Assembly (NCBI GenBank): GCA_025526915.1
Contig: JAHLKH010000029.1
Span: 124,001-188,000, forward strand
From: Entophlyctis helioformis
Taxonomy: Eukaryota; Chytridiomycota; Chytridiomycetes; Chytridiales; Chytriomycetaceae
Length of the DNA stretch: 64,000 nt
Reading direction: 5' to 3'
Below, one piece after another: positions 37,145 to 49,757 of this stretch (position 1 is its first letter; each line of letters begins with the position of its first letter). Below the pieces are notes generated by a model. The model ran no database searches, had not been told where the DNA came from, and saw only the letters and a program-made list of their open reading frames with translations. The position numbers were made by a program, and so were the translations under genes.

Positions 37145-38164
37145 ATGAGCGCATCTGGAGCTTCCTCTGCAGCCGGTGGTGCAGCTGCCGCAGCCGCCGC
37201 ACAGGCCAACATCAAGCCCATCCAAGTCAAGCTGGTGCTGCTCGGCGAGGCAGCCGTCGGCAAGTCGTCGCTCGTGCTGCGCTTTGTCAACAACGAGTTC
37301 CAGGAGAACAAGGAGCCCACGATCGGCGCTGCGTTCCTGACCCAAAAGTGCAAGCTGGACGACAAGATCATCAAGTTTGAGATCTGGGACACGGCTGGCC
37401 AAGAGCGCTTCCACTCGCTCGCACCCATGTACTACCGCAACGCCCAGGCTGCCGTCGTTGCTTACGACATCACCAAGCCCGTACGTGCCGGCCTGCGATC
37501 ATCCCTATTGCATCGCATTTGCATCGCATTTGCATGGCAGGCTGACTGACTGACTGACTGACTGACTGACTGGCTTGCTGTCGTATGACGTTGCCATGAC
37601 AATCGCCATCAACCTTGCATGCCATCGTGATTGACTGACGGCCGGATCTGCCCGCTCACAGGCATCACTCGACAAGGCCAAGGCGTGGGTCAAGGAGCTC
37701 CAGCGCCAGGCAAACCCGAACATTGTCATTGCCCTGGTTGGCAACAAACTGGATCTGGCCGCCACTTCGCGCAGCGTCTCGACCGAGGAAGCACAAGCAT
37801 ATGCCAACGAGGGCGGTCTGCTCTTCCTCGAGGCATCCGCCAAGACGGGCGAGTTTGTCATGGACATTTTCACAGAGATTGGTGAGTGGGGTTGTGGGCC
37901 CGGCAACCTGATCTCGCCGCTTGGCTGTCTGACAAACACGGTTGCAATCCATCCATCGGCTCATCCATCGGCTCATCCATCCATCCATCCATCCATCCAT
38001 CCATCCATCCACTAGCCAAGAAAATCCCGTTGGAATCGCTGGCTGCTGCACGCTCGCGGACGGGTCTGACCAACGGCGGAGCAGGCGGTGCTGCCGCCGG
38101 CGGACGTGTCGATCTCAACCAGAACCCGGCGAATGCACAGACGTCCGAGCCATGCGCTTGCTAG
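37145..38164 (+). CDS. RAB5: Rab5-type small GTPase (Vps21/Ypt51 family)
   Basis: Early-endosome GTPase. Three exons (37145-37480, 37662-37881, 38016-38164) give 234 residues. All G motifs are present: the P-loop [11 protein letters not shown], switch I with [10 protein letters not shown], switch [22 protein letters not shown], the guanine-specificity NKLDL, and EASAKTG. The hypervariable tail ends CAC, a double-geranylgeranylation signal that attaches the protein to endosomal membranes. AAFLTQ and SLAPMYYR are typical of Rab5 rather than other Rabs. The Ala-rich N-terminus is about ten residues longer than usual. The second intron ends in a CATC repeat (37,972-38,012) immediately before the acceptor. 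Confidence 0.96.
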
Positions 38165-38533
38165 ACGCCGACACGCAACCCCCATTCTCATTTTCCTGTG
38201 TGTGGTTGGTGGTCTCTATCATGGACAGCCAACTCGACTCTCGACATGCATTCAATATTCTCTTCCGCCCCCCTGCCTGTGCTGTCCATGACATACATGA
38301 TCATGAACACCGTCATCGCAATACACCATCGCCCGCCTTTATCTGTCAGTCTGCTTGCGTCTCTTTCAGCCAAGTGCCGCACGCCGCATGTTGTCCACGG
38401 GCTGTGCACGGCTGCAGATTATGGCTTGCGCAGTCTGGCTTGGGCCAGATGGCAGGGTCGTTTCTTCGAGCGCGTCGAACGGCTCGAAACAATGGCACAA
38501 TGGCGCTGAGTCGGCCGTGGAGGACACGATCTG
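38165..38533. other. intergenic, no gene seen
   Basis: About 370 bases between RAB5 and the phosphodiesterase gene on the same strand. It probably holds the RAB5 3' region and the next promoter. Nothing else is recognised. Confidence 0.4.
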
Positions 38534-41500
38534 TTGTTCTCCGCGTCGCCGTCCCGAAGAAAATGCAGACTGCTTATTGCCCGCAGGCTCTGGTCTGACA
38601 AACAATTGAATTCCTGTGTCAGCTCGATACAAGGGTTGGTGATCAGCTGTATCGGCAGGTTGACTAAAGGATTTGCCAGTGAAAGCAGCCGGCTCCTTTC
38701 GGCACACACACGCCACTCTCTCAAGGTGCTCTCTCTTGCCCTGGCAGGACACACGGGCGAAACAGCGAGGATCTCGCGCAACCCGCAGCCAGCATTGCCA
38801 CTGTCTGGCCAACAGCAGCAGCAGCAGCAGCAGCACCAACAACACCAACAACAACAAATCTCTGCGATTCAGCGGCAGACATCGAGATCGAGGTCGCCAC
38901 ACAAATCACCGTCAGTGCCACAGCCACCGGCTCTGCTTGCACCGCTTTTGCACACGCCTGCTGCACCGCCAACGCCGACGGCCATTGCCAACCACCAGCA
39001 GCAGCAGCAGCAGCAGCACCACCAGCAGCAGCAATCCAAAGCATCTAGCCCGTCGCCCGCTGCTTCATTGTCCACGGCTGCTTCGGCCAATCCCATCAGC
39101 ACTTCCAGCCCGTTGGTGAGTTGCCACTCTGCGTGGGTATCATGATTGTTTGGGCTCGCTTCGTTTAGCTTCAAAGCGGCTTGGCATCCCATGCGCTCGA
39201 ATCGCGTATCCTCCCCGTCTCGCCTGGTGGCTGGCTACTGCGGCATGCGAAGCGGCGCTGGCTCGCAAGCCGCTTGTTGCCTTGTCACGCGTTTGGAACT
39301 AACCAGTCGCTTGTGCTCTTGCATCAATGGTGCTCTTGCATACACAAACGAATTGGAATGGGTCGCAAACCCATGGTGCGACGTCACCCTTTCCTTTCTG
39401 TCGAAACCACGCTCGCAATCACCCTTGCCCTCCCGCTCGCGGTCGGAATATCTGCTGTTTATGCGATTGTTGACCAACTTGCCGGCCGTCGCCTTCCCGC
39501 CTTCTCCCACCTGACAAACACGCTCCATTCCCCTGCCGATTCGCAGTGGCCGCAACCGTTTCCGCTGCAGATCCAGGCACAGTTCCAGCACCAGCTCGAC
39601 CTCCAGCACCACCAGCAGCAGGCCCAGCACCACCAGCAGCATCCGCAACAGCAGCAGCTGCATCTGCCCCACCCGCCGTCCCTACAGCCGATTCTGGGAT
39701 CGTTTGTGCCTCTTCACGACCAGACCCAAGCCAGTCAACAGACTGTAACAAGCCCAGCTTCAGCCAAGCACCTGCCGGCTGACTCACTCGCGCGATCGCA
39801 CCAGCACCAGCAGCTTGTGATCGCACCGGACACCAGCAGTTCGTCGCACCGTCTCTCACCCGGTTCTCTCTCGCCGTCCGTCTCGACCTCTGCGTCGCTC
39901 CTCTCGCCAATCTCGCCGACCTCGGCTTCATCGCAACAACAGCAACAACAGGGCCGCATCGCCTTTTTCACACCACTACCGCCGCTCGAAAGTCGCGCTC
40001 AAACACCAGCGGTTTCCGAGGCTGAATCATCCCAGCTCCACCAACACAGGCCATCCTCACAGCTCCTAATGTCTGCGACACCTGCAGGCCCTGTCGGAGC
40101 GCCAGCTGGCTCATTGCGCCAACAGCCGCCACAGCAGCAAACAACACATGCCCCACTGCCCGGGATCTCGACGTCGCCTGCAAATGGTGCCAAGGCGGGC
40201 GGCCTGCCTGATCTGCCGGCCAAATCGCCCGCATCGGCAGCAACCGCGAGGCGCCTGTCGTCTGTAAACCAAGGCAATGCTCCCGACGGCAACGGCAACG
40301 GCAATGGCGCCACGCGCACAAGCATCGCTGCGCGCACAAGCGTCACCTCTGCGGTTCCCGGGCCAGGTATCCTCCGGTCGACCATGGCGGCCACGTCTGT
40401 CACGCCCACTCCCCAGACGGCTGAGCCGTCGAGTATGAATACCAGTGGCGGTGGCGGTGGTGGCGGATCGCGATCTGCACGACAGAGCGTATCATCGTCG
40501 GCTGCTGCGGCCTCGGCACAGTCGGCCATGCGCACTGTCTATATCCGTGTGCCATCCATCGGCCGATCGACGTCAGACGACTCCCTGGCAGGCGACCGTG
40601 CAGGCGGCAGCACTGCTGGTGGTGGCGGTGGGGCGGCGGTGGCGCATCATCCTGCAGTCTCCTTCGACGGACGGGCCACAGGGCACGCGGTCGTCGTGCT
40701 CGGGCTCGGCTGGCGACTCGGTTGACGCGATTGAGGCGTTCCAGATCTCGAACGAAATGACGACCGACGACCTCAAGGCCGCCCTGCTTGTTGCGGCCGG
40801 GTTCTCCGAGCTTGATCTCGACTATGCGTTCCTGTGGCTGGCGCGGCTCGATGGCGGGCATCTGCCTGTTGACGCCCGTGCACTTCCTGCCAACACCCTC
40901 GAGGATCCGTATATCCTCCAGATCTCGAAGCCCCCGACGATGCCGAGTGAGTGCTTGGCTGTGCCACCATCTGCCTGTGAAACGGGGGCACGCAGCTGAC
41001 CGACCCTGACTGATTTGCCGTGCCCTGATGGATGCGCAGAGGAAGTGCCGCCGCCGTCGATCGAGGAGATTGCTGGACAGTTGAAGCCGCTGAACGATCT
41101 GTCGGCCAAGGTGGACGACGTCAATGTGCTCATGGTCAATCTGCAGAACCTGCGACGCAAGCTCGAGCGCATGGTACGCGACTGGCTCTTTGTGTTCACA
41201 CGAGCCAGCCGACTGCGTGCTAACCTTGCGCCATTTGATGCGCACACGCCACACGCCACACGCCACACCCCATACAAAGGATGTCGACAAGCTCACGTTT
41301 GGCAAGCCGTTTGGCATGCTCTCCAAGTTCCCCAAACGGCTCGACGTGTTTGACAAGCGCTACCTCGACGAGCCGCGGTACACGTTTGGCGAGTCGACCA
41401 AAGCGTGGCTGCGGTCGCCCACGTTTGACAACTGGCAGTGGGACGACAACGAGCTGCTCGGCCTGTTTGAACTCATTTTCGACGAGCTGGGGCTGATTGC

Positions 41501-43013
41501 GGAGTACAGCATCAAGCGGGTTGTCCTGCGCAAGTTTCTGCTCACGATCCGCGAGAACTATAACAATAATGTATGTGGTGTTTGGCTGAGTGTTGTGTGG
41601 CTGTTTGTGTGCCGGGTGCTGACGCTGTGTGTGATGGCCAGCCGTTCCATAACTTTAAACACTCGTTTTGCGTGACTCAGATGGTGGGTTGCCCAGGTAG
41701 TTGATGGGTGCTGGCGCAGTGGCTGACTGACGCGCTGTGCACAGATGTACGGAATCATCAACGTGACGGGGTTGATCGACAAGCTCAAGCCGCTCGAGAA
41801 ACTCATACTCACGGTCGCATGCATTGGGCACGGTGAGATGCCACTGGCTTTCTGGCTGGCTGGCTGTGTGCACACGCCTCTGACTCTGATGCGGTGCAGA
41901 TTTGGATCATCCTGGATACAACAATGCGTACCAAATCAATGGTGAGATGGAGTGGCGTCCATGCTGTTGTGGCAGGAACGATACTGATATGCGATCCGCG
42001 CGCACCAGCCAAAACCGAGCTTGCAATCATATACAACGACAATGCACCACTCGAGATGCACCATGCAGGTAGCTCGCACATGCACTGGCACCTCCCAAAT
42101 GCAGTGGCCGCGAATGCACACTCACGACATGCTTGACTGTACGATGCGATGCGATGCTGTGATACAGCGTGTCTGTTTGGGATCCTCAAGCACCGCGACT
42201 GCAACATCCTGGAAACGTTGTCCGACACGGTGTACCGCGAGGCACGCAAGGGAATCATTCGGTGCATCCTCTCGACCGACATGGCACGCCACGGCGAGAT
42301 CCTGACGCAGTTCAAGAAAGTTGCTGATGGATTCAACTACGACGATGCCGAGAGCCGGGCTCTGGTAAGCAGTCTTGCCCTGTCTGGCTGCCAGTGCTGC
42401 TGTCGCGTGATGGGCTGATTGTGTCGCGTGTGCATAGCTGCTGTCCATGGTCATCAAGTGCTCAGACATCTCCAACGAAGGTGCGTGCATTGCGTGGTGT
42501 GGTGTGGTGTGTGGCGCGGGTTGGACACGCATGGTCCCTGACACTCTGTTCTTCCACAGTGCGGCCAGCCGATGTTGCAGGTATACGCATGCAAACACGC
42601 GATGCCGCTGTCTGGCTACTGCGGCACGCGGCAGCACACTAACCCCCAAGCGTCGACAGAACCGTGGGTCAACTGTCTGCTCGAGGAATTCTTTTCGCAG
42701 TCGGACAGGGAAAAGGCCGAGGGCTTGCCGACCGCGCCGTTCATGGACCGCGAAAAGGTCACCAAACCCTCTGCGCAGATCGGGTGAGTCGATGCACTGT
42801 CACGTTGCTGGACGTGCATGCCCGCACACTCACACACATACTCACACTCACACACTCCCGCGTGCGTGCGGTGCCAGGTTCATTGGATACGTCATGATCC
42901 CACTGTACGAGCTCATGGGCAAGGTGCTGCCCAACATGGACCAGTACATTATCAGTCCCATCAAAGAGTCACTCGCGTACTACAAGGACCTGCTCGAAAA
43001 AGAAAAGTGCTGA
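38534..43013 (+). CDS. PDE9-type 3',5'-cyclic nucleotide phosphodiesterase with Gln-rich N-terminus
   Basis: Hydrolyses cyclic nucleotides; PDE9 enzymes prefer cGMP, and zoosporic fungi use cGMP in zoospore signalling. The N-terminus (38,534-39,115 and about 39,545-40,550) is Gln/Ser/Pro-rich; its start is uncertain. A small ubiquitin-like segment follows ([20 protein letters not shown]), then a coiled coil ([20 protein letters not shown]). The catalytic domain is split over many exons from about 41,280: [18 protein letters not shown], the metal-binding [11 protein letters not shown] (split at 41,835/41,901), [49 protein letters not shown], and the end near 43,013. All histidines and aspartates of the metal site are present. 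The match to PDE9A beyond the metal site (DISNEVRP...[21 protein letters not shown]) supports the subtype. No membrane or GAF domain is seen. Confidence 0.88.
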
Positions 43014-43259
43014 CCCGGCCCGAGTCTCTTGCTCCAGGAGACACCGGGTGCGATGTGGCCGTAGGAGATTACCACTATAAACACACATGTTGTTGACCTA
43101 TTTGCCGGTTGGCCCCGATGCCCTCACTGTTCATTCATCATCGTCAGAATCATCAGAAAAGGAGGGGACAAGCCAGGCAGGATCGAGCTGGCAACGTTAA
43201 CAGGTTTCAGACAACACGCCCGGCTGCCACGGCCACGGTCGACGCCATCTCAGCCAGTA

Positions 43260-46200
43260 TCAAGTCGGACCGCGCTTGCTGCTGCTGCTGCCGCCACCGC
43301 CACTACCAAGGCCAATGCCAGCCGATCCAGACCCAGAAGGCGTTGCGTTGCTTGAGACGAGACCGCCAACAGCAGGAGTGCCAAGCGTACGCCCCGACGC
43401 TGCGCCTGTCACCGACTTGACAGCGCTGGTCGTCCCCGTAGCACCAGACGCGTAGGACGACATGCTGCCTTTGGCTGGCGTCATGAAACGGTTGACAATA
43501 GGCCCGACTGCGACAGTGTCTGCGAGCTCAAGAGCGCGGCCGCCAATGTACAGCATCCTGCCATGCGACGGCGGCGTTAGCCAATGGCCAGCACGTGTGG
43601 TGGCAACATGGCGTCCGTGTCCTACCCAATGTATCCGGAAGAGGCAGACTTGATGTAGAAGACAAAGAGCGCGAGCGTGTGGAACAGATTGTTACGGTCC
43701 TGCAATGATTGAAGGCAAGAGTGTGAGTGCGACCATGTGCGGCAATGTGCACAGCAAGAGAGGCGCAGGAGCGCCGAGGTACAAGACATACAGGGTATAT
43801 GTCCCAAATCGCATTCTCAAACACAAGTTGGTAGTGGGCCGGCCACTTTGCCTGTTCACGGATCATGATGGACGACATGGATGCAGCTGTACAAGCCGAG
43901 CGAGAATGGGCGGGGGGTCAGTGCCGCCCCCCAGCCACGAGCCATCTGAACAAGGCGATCATCGGCACTCACGGGGCTTGGCGCCAGACGGCAAAAAGTG
44001 CTTGTCGGTGAAGCCAGACTTTTTGTGCGGCTCGAGGATGCGGATGTGCTCGTCGAGGTATTTGCAAAAGAGGCCCATGACCAGCTCGGCATCGGAAGGA
44101 AAGCTCTCGTGGGTCCACGGCTTGCCCTTCCATGCCTGGCCGCTGTTCCACTGGAACTGGGCGAGACAGCTGCCCTTGGCGAGAACTACACGGTTGCCAA
44201 AACAAAAGCCCGTCAGCCTACCAAGACGGAGTGAGCAGAGGGATGGATCGGACGGCGCAGCAGCCTCACCCTTGATACGGTCAATGACATAGTCGCGGTT
44301 GGCAAACTGCTCGAGGTATCTTTCAAGCGTGACGCGCTCAGCAACAAGCGGTTCCTTGGCTCAAAGGTCAGCCGTGTGGGACGATCGAGACCCAAAAAAC
44401 AGGACGCGGTACCTTTGGCATGCAGTCTGCAAGTTCTTGGAGTGTTTGCATAGATACCTTTGGGGTGGTAGCAGCGGCCACCGAGCCAAATCCGCCAAAC
44501 GACTGTGCATGCTGCCAAACAGACCTGAGGGCCGCGCTGGCGAGATGTTGACGGCAGGCTTAGTGGCAGCGGCCATGCGGATCTGGACACCTTCTGCTGA
44601 TGCGGCAAAGCTGCAACCCAGATGTTGAAGCTGCAGGGCTGCGAGCTTTTCGTCTGTCTCCTGGATGCGGCGAACAAGGGGGTCGAGAAGACGCGTTGCT
44701 AGCCACTGCGAGTCGACGTTAGCGATCAAGCAACCCGGTTTCCAAAGCAGGCTGACCACGCAGCCTGACCAGACCCACTTTGCGCATTGATTCGGCCCAT
44801 TCGTCCATGTACGGCTCAGTCTTCCACTCATCGAGCAGTTTGGCGGCATCCTTGACGGGCAGGCCGTCTTCAATGACTTCCTTGGCAACAAGCGTGGCTG
44901 TGGGTTTGATGGCCGGCTGAAAGCGAGGAATAGATGGCGTCGAAGCAGCAAGCGAACCAAACGTGTTGGCAAACGGATCCTTGCTGGCTGATCCTGGGGC
45001 AGGCAGACTTTGGCCTTGAGTTGCCAGAAACGCGCAAGGACAGGCCAGCCGGACTCACCATTGACGGGCTCGAGCTGCTCTAAGCGCCGGTCTGTTTCTC
45101 CAAGGAAGCGGGTGAGGTCCTGTCTGTCGTTGATCATGGGCACGTCCTTTCGCACTGTCGGACGAGCGAGACGGGTCAGTCGGATGAAAAAGTGCAGAGG
45201 GAGATGCACGCAATGCAGCACGTACTGGGCGAGCCTCTGAGGAGAAACTTGGGGATCTTTGCCATAGAAGCGCGGACAGACGGCGAGAATGGCGACTGCC
45301 GATCGTCAAGAGACACATTCGCAGCTCCAGATCGCTGTTGCTGCTGCTGCTGTTGCTGTTGCTGGAGACGTTTCTGCTGCTGCCGGTCGGGAGAGAACAG
45401 GCCGTAGGACTCGTCTGGCGATGCTTTGACTGGCATTGCAAACGAATATGCTGTTAGTGTGGGCGAGTGACGAGCGGCGCTGACAGAGAGACTGCGAACC
45501 TGGAGACCAGGCGGCACCACGAGATTCGATGGGTGTCGGGGATGCGGCCAGTTTCCCGCCCGACGAAGCCTGGATGATCTTGGCAGAGCGAGGATAGATG
45601 AATCTGAAGGTGATGGTGAGAAGGTTGAAGGTGCAGAGGATCGACAGACCGGACGCGACTGCAAGAGAGGGTCAGTGATTCAGGCTGACGCGTTGGACTG
45701 CACGACAGCAACCAGGCGAGCGGTGGATGTCAAACATACTCAGCGTCAGGTACGAGGGCGGCCAGACGAGCAGCTTGACGCCACTGTGGAGCCAGCATGT
45801 CAGCACGAGCGAGAGAGTGTGAGCAACATGAGCGATCGACGGACGAGGGAGAGAGAGAGGGAGAGGGAGAGAGAGAGAGGAGGCACTTGCCTGACGGACA
45901 GCAGGACGAGCAAGGCCAGCGACAGCGACAGCAGCTTTGCGTTTGTTGAAAAGACGGTGCGATCGCTCTCGGACAGGACCAGGAGCGAGCGCTGACTGAG
46001 CAGGTCAAACAGCGACGGCTCGAGCAGCAGCTGGGCGGCAGCCGAGTCCGCCGAGCCAGAGCCGCCGGATCGGGAGTCACGCCCGCCTCGACGTGCAGGG
46101 CCGGCAGAGGCCGAGGCGGGCGATGCCCAGCCAGAGTCGCCAGCGAGCGGGTATCCAGCGGCCGAGTAGCCGGCAGCGGGGGAAGAGGCGGCGGGAGGGG

Positions 46201-46327
46201 CGAAGCCGGGCGAGGCGGGACTGGCACCGGACGACGAGGTCGGACGACGCTTGATGGGCGTCATGCTCGGCGTGGAGGGCGGCGGAGGGTGGTCGGCGGA
46301 CAGGAGGCCCAGGGCAGACTGGCGCAT
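43260..46327 (-). CDS. TMEM209: TMEM209-family nuclear envelope protein
   Basis: A homologue of animal TMEM209 (the domain is misleadingly called cytochrome b561 N-terminal), an inner nuclear envelope protein that binds Nup205. Read on the minus strand from MRQSALGLL at 46327, with many exons. The N-terminus is Ser/Pro/Gly-rich. Two hydrophobic segments follow (LLSLSLALLVLLSV near 45,910; a second near 45,620). A Gln-rich and Ser/Pro-rich middle precedes the conserved C-terminus: RIQETDEKLAALQLQHLGCS, LERYLEQFANRDYVIDRIKG, FQWNSGQAWKGKPW, FCKYLDEHIRI, HYQLVFENAIWDIYP, RNNLFHTLALFVFYIKSASS, GMLYIGGRALEL. Order and spacing match TMEM209 closely. The Gly/Ser tail after the conserved block is lineage-specific. 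Confidence 0.88.
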
Positions 46328-46697
46328 GTGCAGGGACTGCTGGAGCGTGGTCTGCGCGGTCTGGGTCTGTGACGGGGACGGGGACTGTGCGGTCTGGGTC
46401 TGCGAGTGGGGAGGCAGGCCGGGACTGTGGCTGGAGCAGCAGCGGCCGTGCCCTGCCCGGGGCGTGGGCGTGCGCAGCGTTGGAGGCGATCATGGCGCGC
46501 GGCTGGGCAAGTGATCTCCCTTTGTCTGTCTGTCCCGAGTTCAAGGTGCGAGGCTCTGGTCTGCACACTTTGGTCTGCACTCCTCTCTGGTCTGACTGAC
46601 CACAGACCCAACAGACCCAACAGACCCCAACTGACAGACCCAACTGACAGACCCACAGACCCGACAGACCCGAAAGACCCCGCACAGACCCACAGCC
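46328..46697. promoter_or_regulatory. divergent promoter region TMEM209 / YOS1
   Basis: About 370 bases between divergent starts, with degenerate repeats of ACAGACCCAAC at about 46,600-46,690 directly upstream of the YOS1 ATG. Confidence 0.5.
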
Positions 46698-47120
46698 ATG
46701 GTCGCATTCATGTTTGGCTTTGGCACGCTGTTCTACGTGTCGCTGCTGCTGGTCAACGCCATCGCCGTGCTGCACGAGGAGCGCTTTCTGGCTCGCAGTT
46801 GAGTGTCTGGCGGGCCGGTGTCTGGCGTGCGAGGGCCGTGCTGCTCTGCCACCACTCTGCCACTCGCTCCACCACTCTGCCACTCCCCAACGCACTCACG
46901 CAACCCCTCTCACGCCTCTCACGCCTCTCACGCCTCTCGCTCGCCGGCAGTCGGCCTGTCGCAGACCGGCTTCCAAATGCAGCCCGGCGGCGTCGATCCA
47001 ACGTCCATCAAGCACAAGCTCATCAACCTGATCTCGGCCGTGCGCACGCTGCTGCGCTTCCCGCTCGTGCTGCTCAACATTGTCGTCATCGTCTACGAGC
47101 TCATCCTGGGCGGCTCGTGA
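46698..47120 (+). CDS. YOS1: Yos1 / IER3IP1 ER-Golgi transport protein
   Basis: A small membrane protein of the Yip1-Yif1-Yos1 complex needed for COPII vesicle fusion. Two exons (46698-46797 and 46951-47120, phase 1) give 89 residues, the usual length. The first membrane segment is FGFGTLFYVSLLLVNAIAVL; the conserved EERFLARIGL straddles the intron. The second half shows IKHKLINLISAVRTLLRFPL and LLNIVVIVYELILG, the second membrane segment. All family hallmarks are present. It is divergent from TMEM209. Confidence 0.96.
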
Positions 47121-47448
47121 CGGCCTGCCTGCTCGAGCATCTGCTCTCTCTCTCTCCCATCTCTCGCCCTCTCCTCGCACTCTCTCTCTATAAAAACGCC
47201 CTGTCCACCATCTGCAATGCCATCTGCAATGCCATCTGCAGTGCCTCGCGCCACTGTTCACCCGTCGCTCACGCCACTCACACACCTCACTCTCTCTGTC
47301 TCGAATGACTCGCGCAGCTCACCGCGTTCATCTCCCTTGCTCGGCGCGGGTCCTGCTGTGCCACGTCCTGCCACGCAACCCGCCCGTTCGCCTATAAAAT
47401 GGGCGGCCTTGCACTCGTCGCCAGCCCACAACTCCTCTGCCCAGTCCA
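47121..47448. promoter_or_regulatory. intergenic with TATA box of the VWA-Hint gene
   Basis: About 330 bases on the same strand. A clear TATAAAAT lies at 47393-47400, about 50 bases before the ATG at 47449. A second TATAAAAAC at about 47,190 is farther upstream. Confidence 0.6.
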
Positions 47449-49757
47449 ATGATCCACGCCGACCCCACAGACTCGCCCGCGCCGCCCCCGTACTCGCCCA
47501 ACGACAGCGTCTCTGCCAGCATCCACGTGGCCCGTTGTCCGTCGTCTGACACGCCAGACACGGACCCCACCGAGCACCTGCTCGTGCGTCTTGCGTCCGC
47601 CTCCAAGGGCATCGCTGCGTCCGTCAACCTCGTCTGCGTCATTGACGTCTCGGGCTCCATGGGCGAGGCTGCCACCATCCGCAACGAGCAGAACACCATG
47701 GAGGACGCCGGCATGGCTGTTCTCGATGTCATCAAGCACGCCATGCTCACCATCATCAACGCCCTCAAGCCGTCCGACTCGCTCGCCATCGTCACCTTCA
47801 CCAACGACTCTGCCGTTGTCCTGCCGCTGACGCCCATGGACGCTGCTGGCCAGGCCCTGGCTTCAAGTGCCGTCGCCGCCCTCAGACCGCTGAGCATGAC
47901 GAATCTGTGGGCGGGTCTCGAGCGCGGTCTCGAGCTGCTGCGCTCCACCAAGACCACCAACAACAAGCTCAGCAGCATCTTCCTCTTCACCGACGGCGTC
48001 CGCAACATGGGCCCTGTAAGTTGCCGCACTGCTCCTGCCGTCCCAGCGACCGATTCATCGCAGTCTGCATTGGTCGTGCACAGCAGCAACCAACTGACAC
48101 AGCCACACCATTCATGCACGCTGCCATCCACGGCGCCACCAAACAGGCCAAGGGCGACGTTGCTGCTCTGAGCGACTACAAGCGCACCCACGAGGGTCTC
48201 CCCGCTGTCATCAGCACGTTTGGCTTTGGAAACAGCCTCGAGTCGGCAGACCTTGCTGCCATGGCCCGCATCGGCTGCGGCTCGTTTTCATACATCCCCG
48301 ACTCTGGCTTCACCGGCACCGTCTTTGTCAACGCGCTCGCCAACCTGCTCTCGACGACGACAAAGAACGCCATTCTCGAGCTCAAGCCTCGTCCTGGTGC
48401 ACAGATTGGCCTCAACCCAGACACCACGCTTCCAGGCGGCTTCCAGATCATCAACGGCGACACGATCATGACAGACTCTGACCAATCTAGCCAGATCGTC
48501 TGGACTGGCGCGTCTGTTCTGGTCAGCATCCCCAACCTGCGTGTTGACCAGCCGTTTGACATGATCATTCCAATGCGCGGCGTCACCACGAGCGGCTCTG
48601 ATCCGTCCCCCTTTCTCGAAGCGACGCTGTCCTACCAGCCGTGGTACTCGGACGAGTCTGCGGTTGCTCATGTCGACGTGACCGGCATGCTTGTGGACCA
48701 ATCAGACATTCCGCGCAAGGAGGTCGGCAAGCACGTCCAGCGTCTGCTCTTTGTCGACGAGGTCCGCTCCTGTCTCACCGATGCGCTCCTTGGCGCCAAG
48801 CAGCCCGAACTTGATGGCCGCATCGACGCTCTCATTCCCAAGATTGACCGCAACATGCACAAGGATCTGCTGGTTGATCTGCGCGGCGAGGCGCGTCTTG
48901 CCCTCAGAGGAGACAACCTTCGTCGCTGGGGCCGCCACTATATTCTGAGCCTGACGAGTGCTCACGCCCTCCAGATCTGCGCCAACTTCAAAGACCCGGG
49001 TCTGCAGTCGTACGGCGGCCAACTATTCCGCACTCTGCGCGATTCCTTTGATGCCATCTTCATAACGCTGCCGCCGCCCAAGCCAAGTCGTAAGGGCCAG
49101 CGTCCTGCAACGGGCACTACGTCGGTTGGTGCTCCCCACACAATGATGTACTACCACAGCAGCTCTCGGCCTTGCTTTGCTGGCAACACGCTTGTCCTCA
49201 TGGCCAATGGATCGCAGCGCCGCATCTCGGATCTGGCTCGTGGCGATGTGGTGGCAACCAATGCGTCTCTGAGCAGCACTGCCCGCGTTTGCTGTCTTGT
49301 CAAGACACCCTGCCCTTCGGGCATGGCCAATCTTGTCACGCTCGAAGGTGGCCTGCGCATCACACCGTACCATCCAGTCCAGCAGTCTGGCAAGTGGGCT
49401 TTCCCGTGCAGCATTGCCGAGCCTGCATCAGTGCCATGCGACGCAGTCTACAACCTTGTTCTGGACAGCAACCACACGATCATTGCCAACGGCCACTCGA
49501 CTGTCACGCTTGGGCACGGCGTGGCGAACGACCCTGTTGCATCGCACCAGTACTTTGGCACTCGCGCCGTGGTTGACGATCTTGAGTGCATGCGCGGCTG
49601 GTCAAGTGGCACGGTTGTCCTGGCTGGAATGTGGCGCGACGGTCTCACTGGTCTTGTCTGCGGTCTGTGCGAGGCTGAGCAGGACCATGACAACCACCAG
49701 GCAGATGCCCTCTCTGCTGTTTCCTCTGCCTCTGCAGCTGCCGTTGTTGTTTGCTGA
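47449..49757 (+). CDS. VWA-Hint protein (von Willebrand A, Vwaint, Hint domains)
   Basis: Two exons (47449-48015 and 48147-49757, phase 0) give 725 residues. The N-terminal VWA domain has a full metal-ion site: DVSGSMGE, the Thr in MTNLW, and FLFTDGV. It continues as STFGFGNSLESADLAAMARI and a beta-rich segment. A helical Vwaint region (about residues 400-530) contains HVQRLLFVDEVRSCL. The last 210 residues are a Hint module starting with the nucleophilic cysteine of CFAGNTLVLMANGSQRRISD, with the histidine in LRITPYHPV. Hint modules fold like inteins and hedgehog C-termini and can self-cleave; whether this one does is unknown. There is no signal peptide, so an intracellular protein is likely. 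A minus-strand integrase frame runs into its 3' end. Confidence 0.9.
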
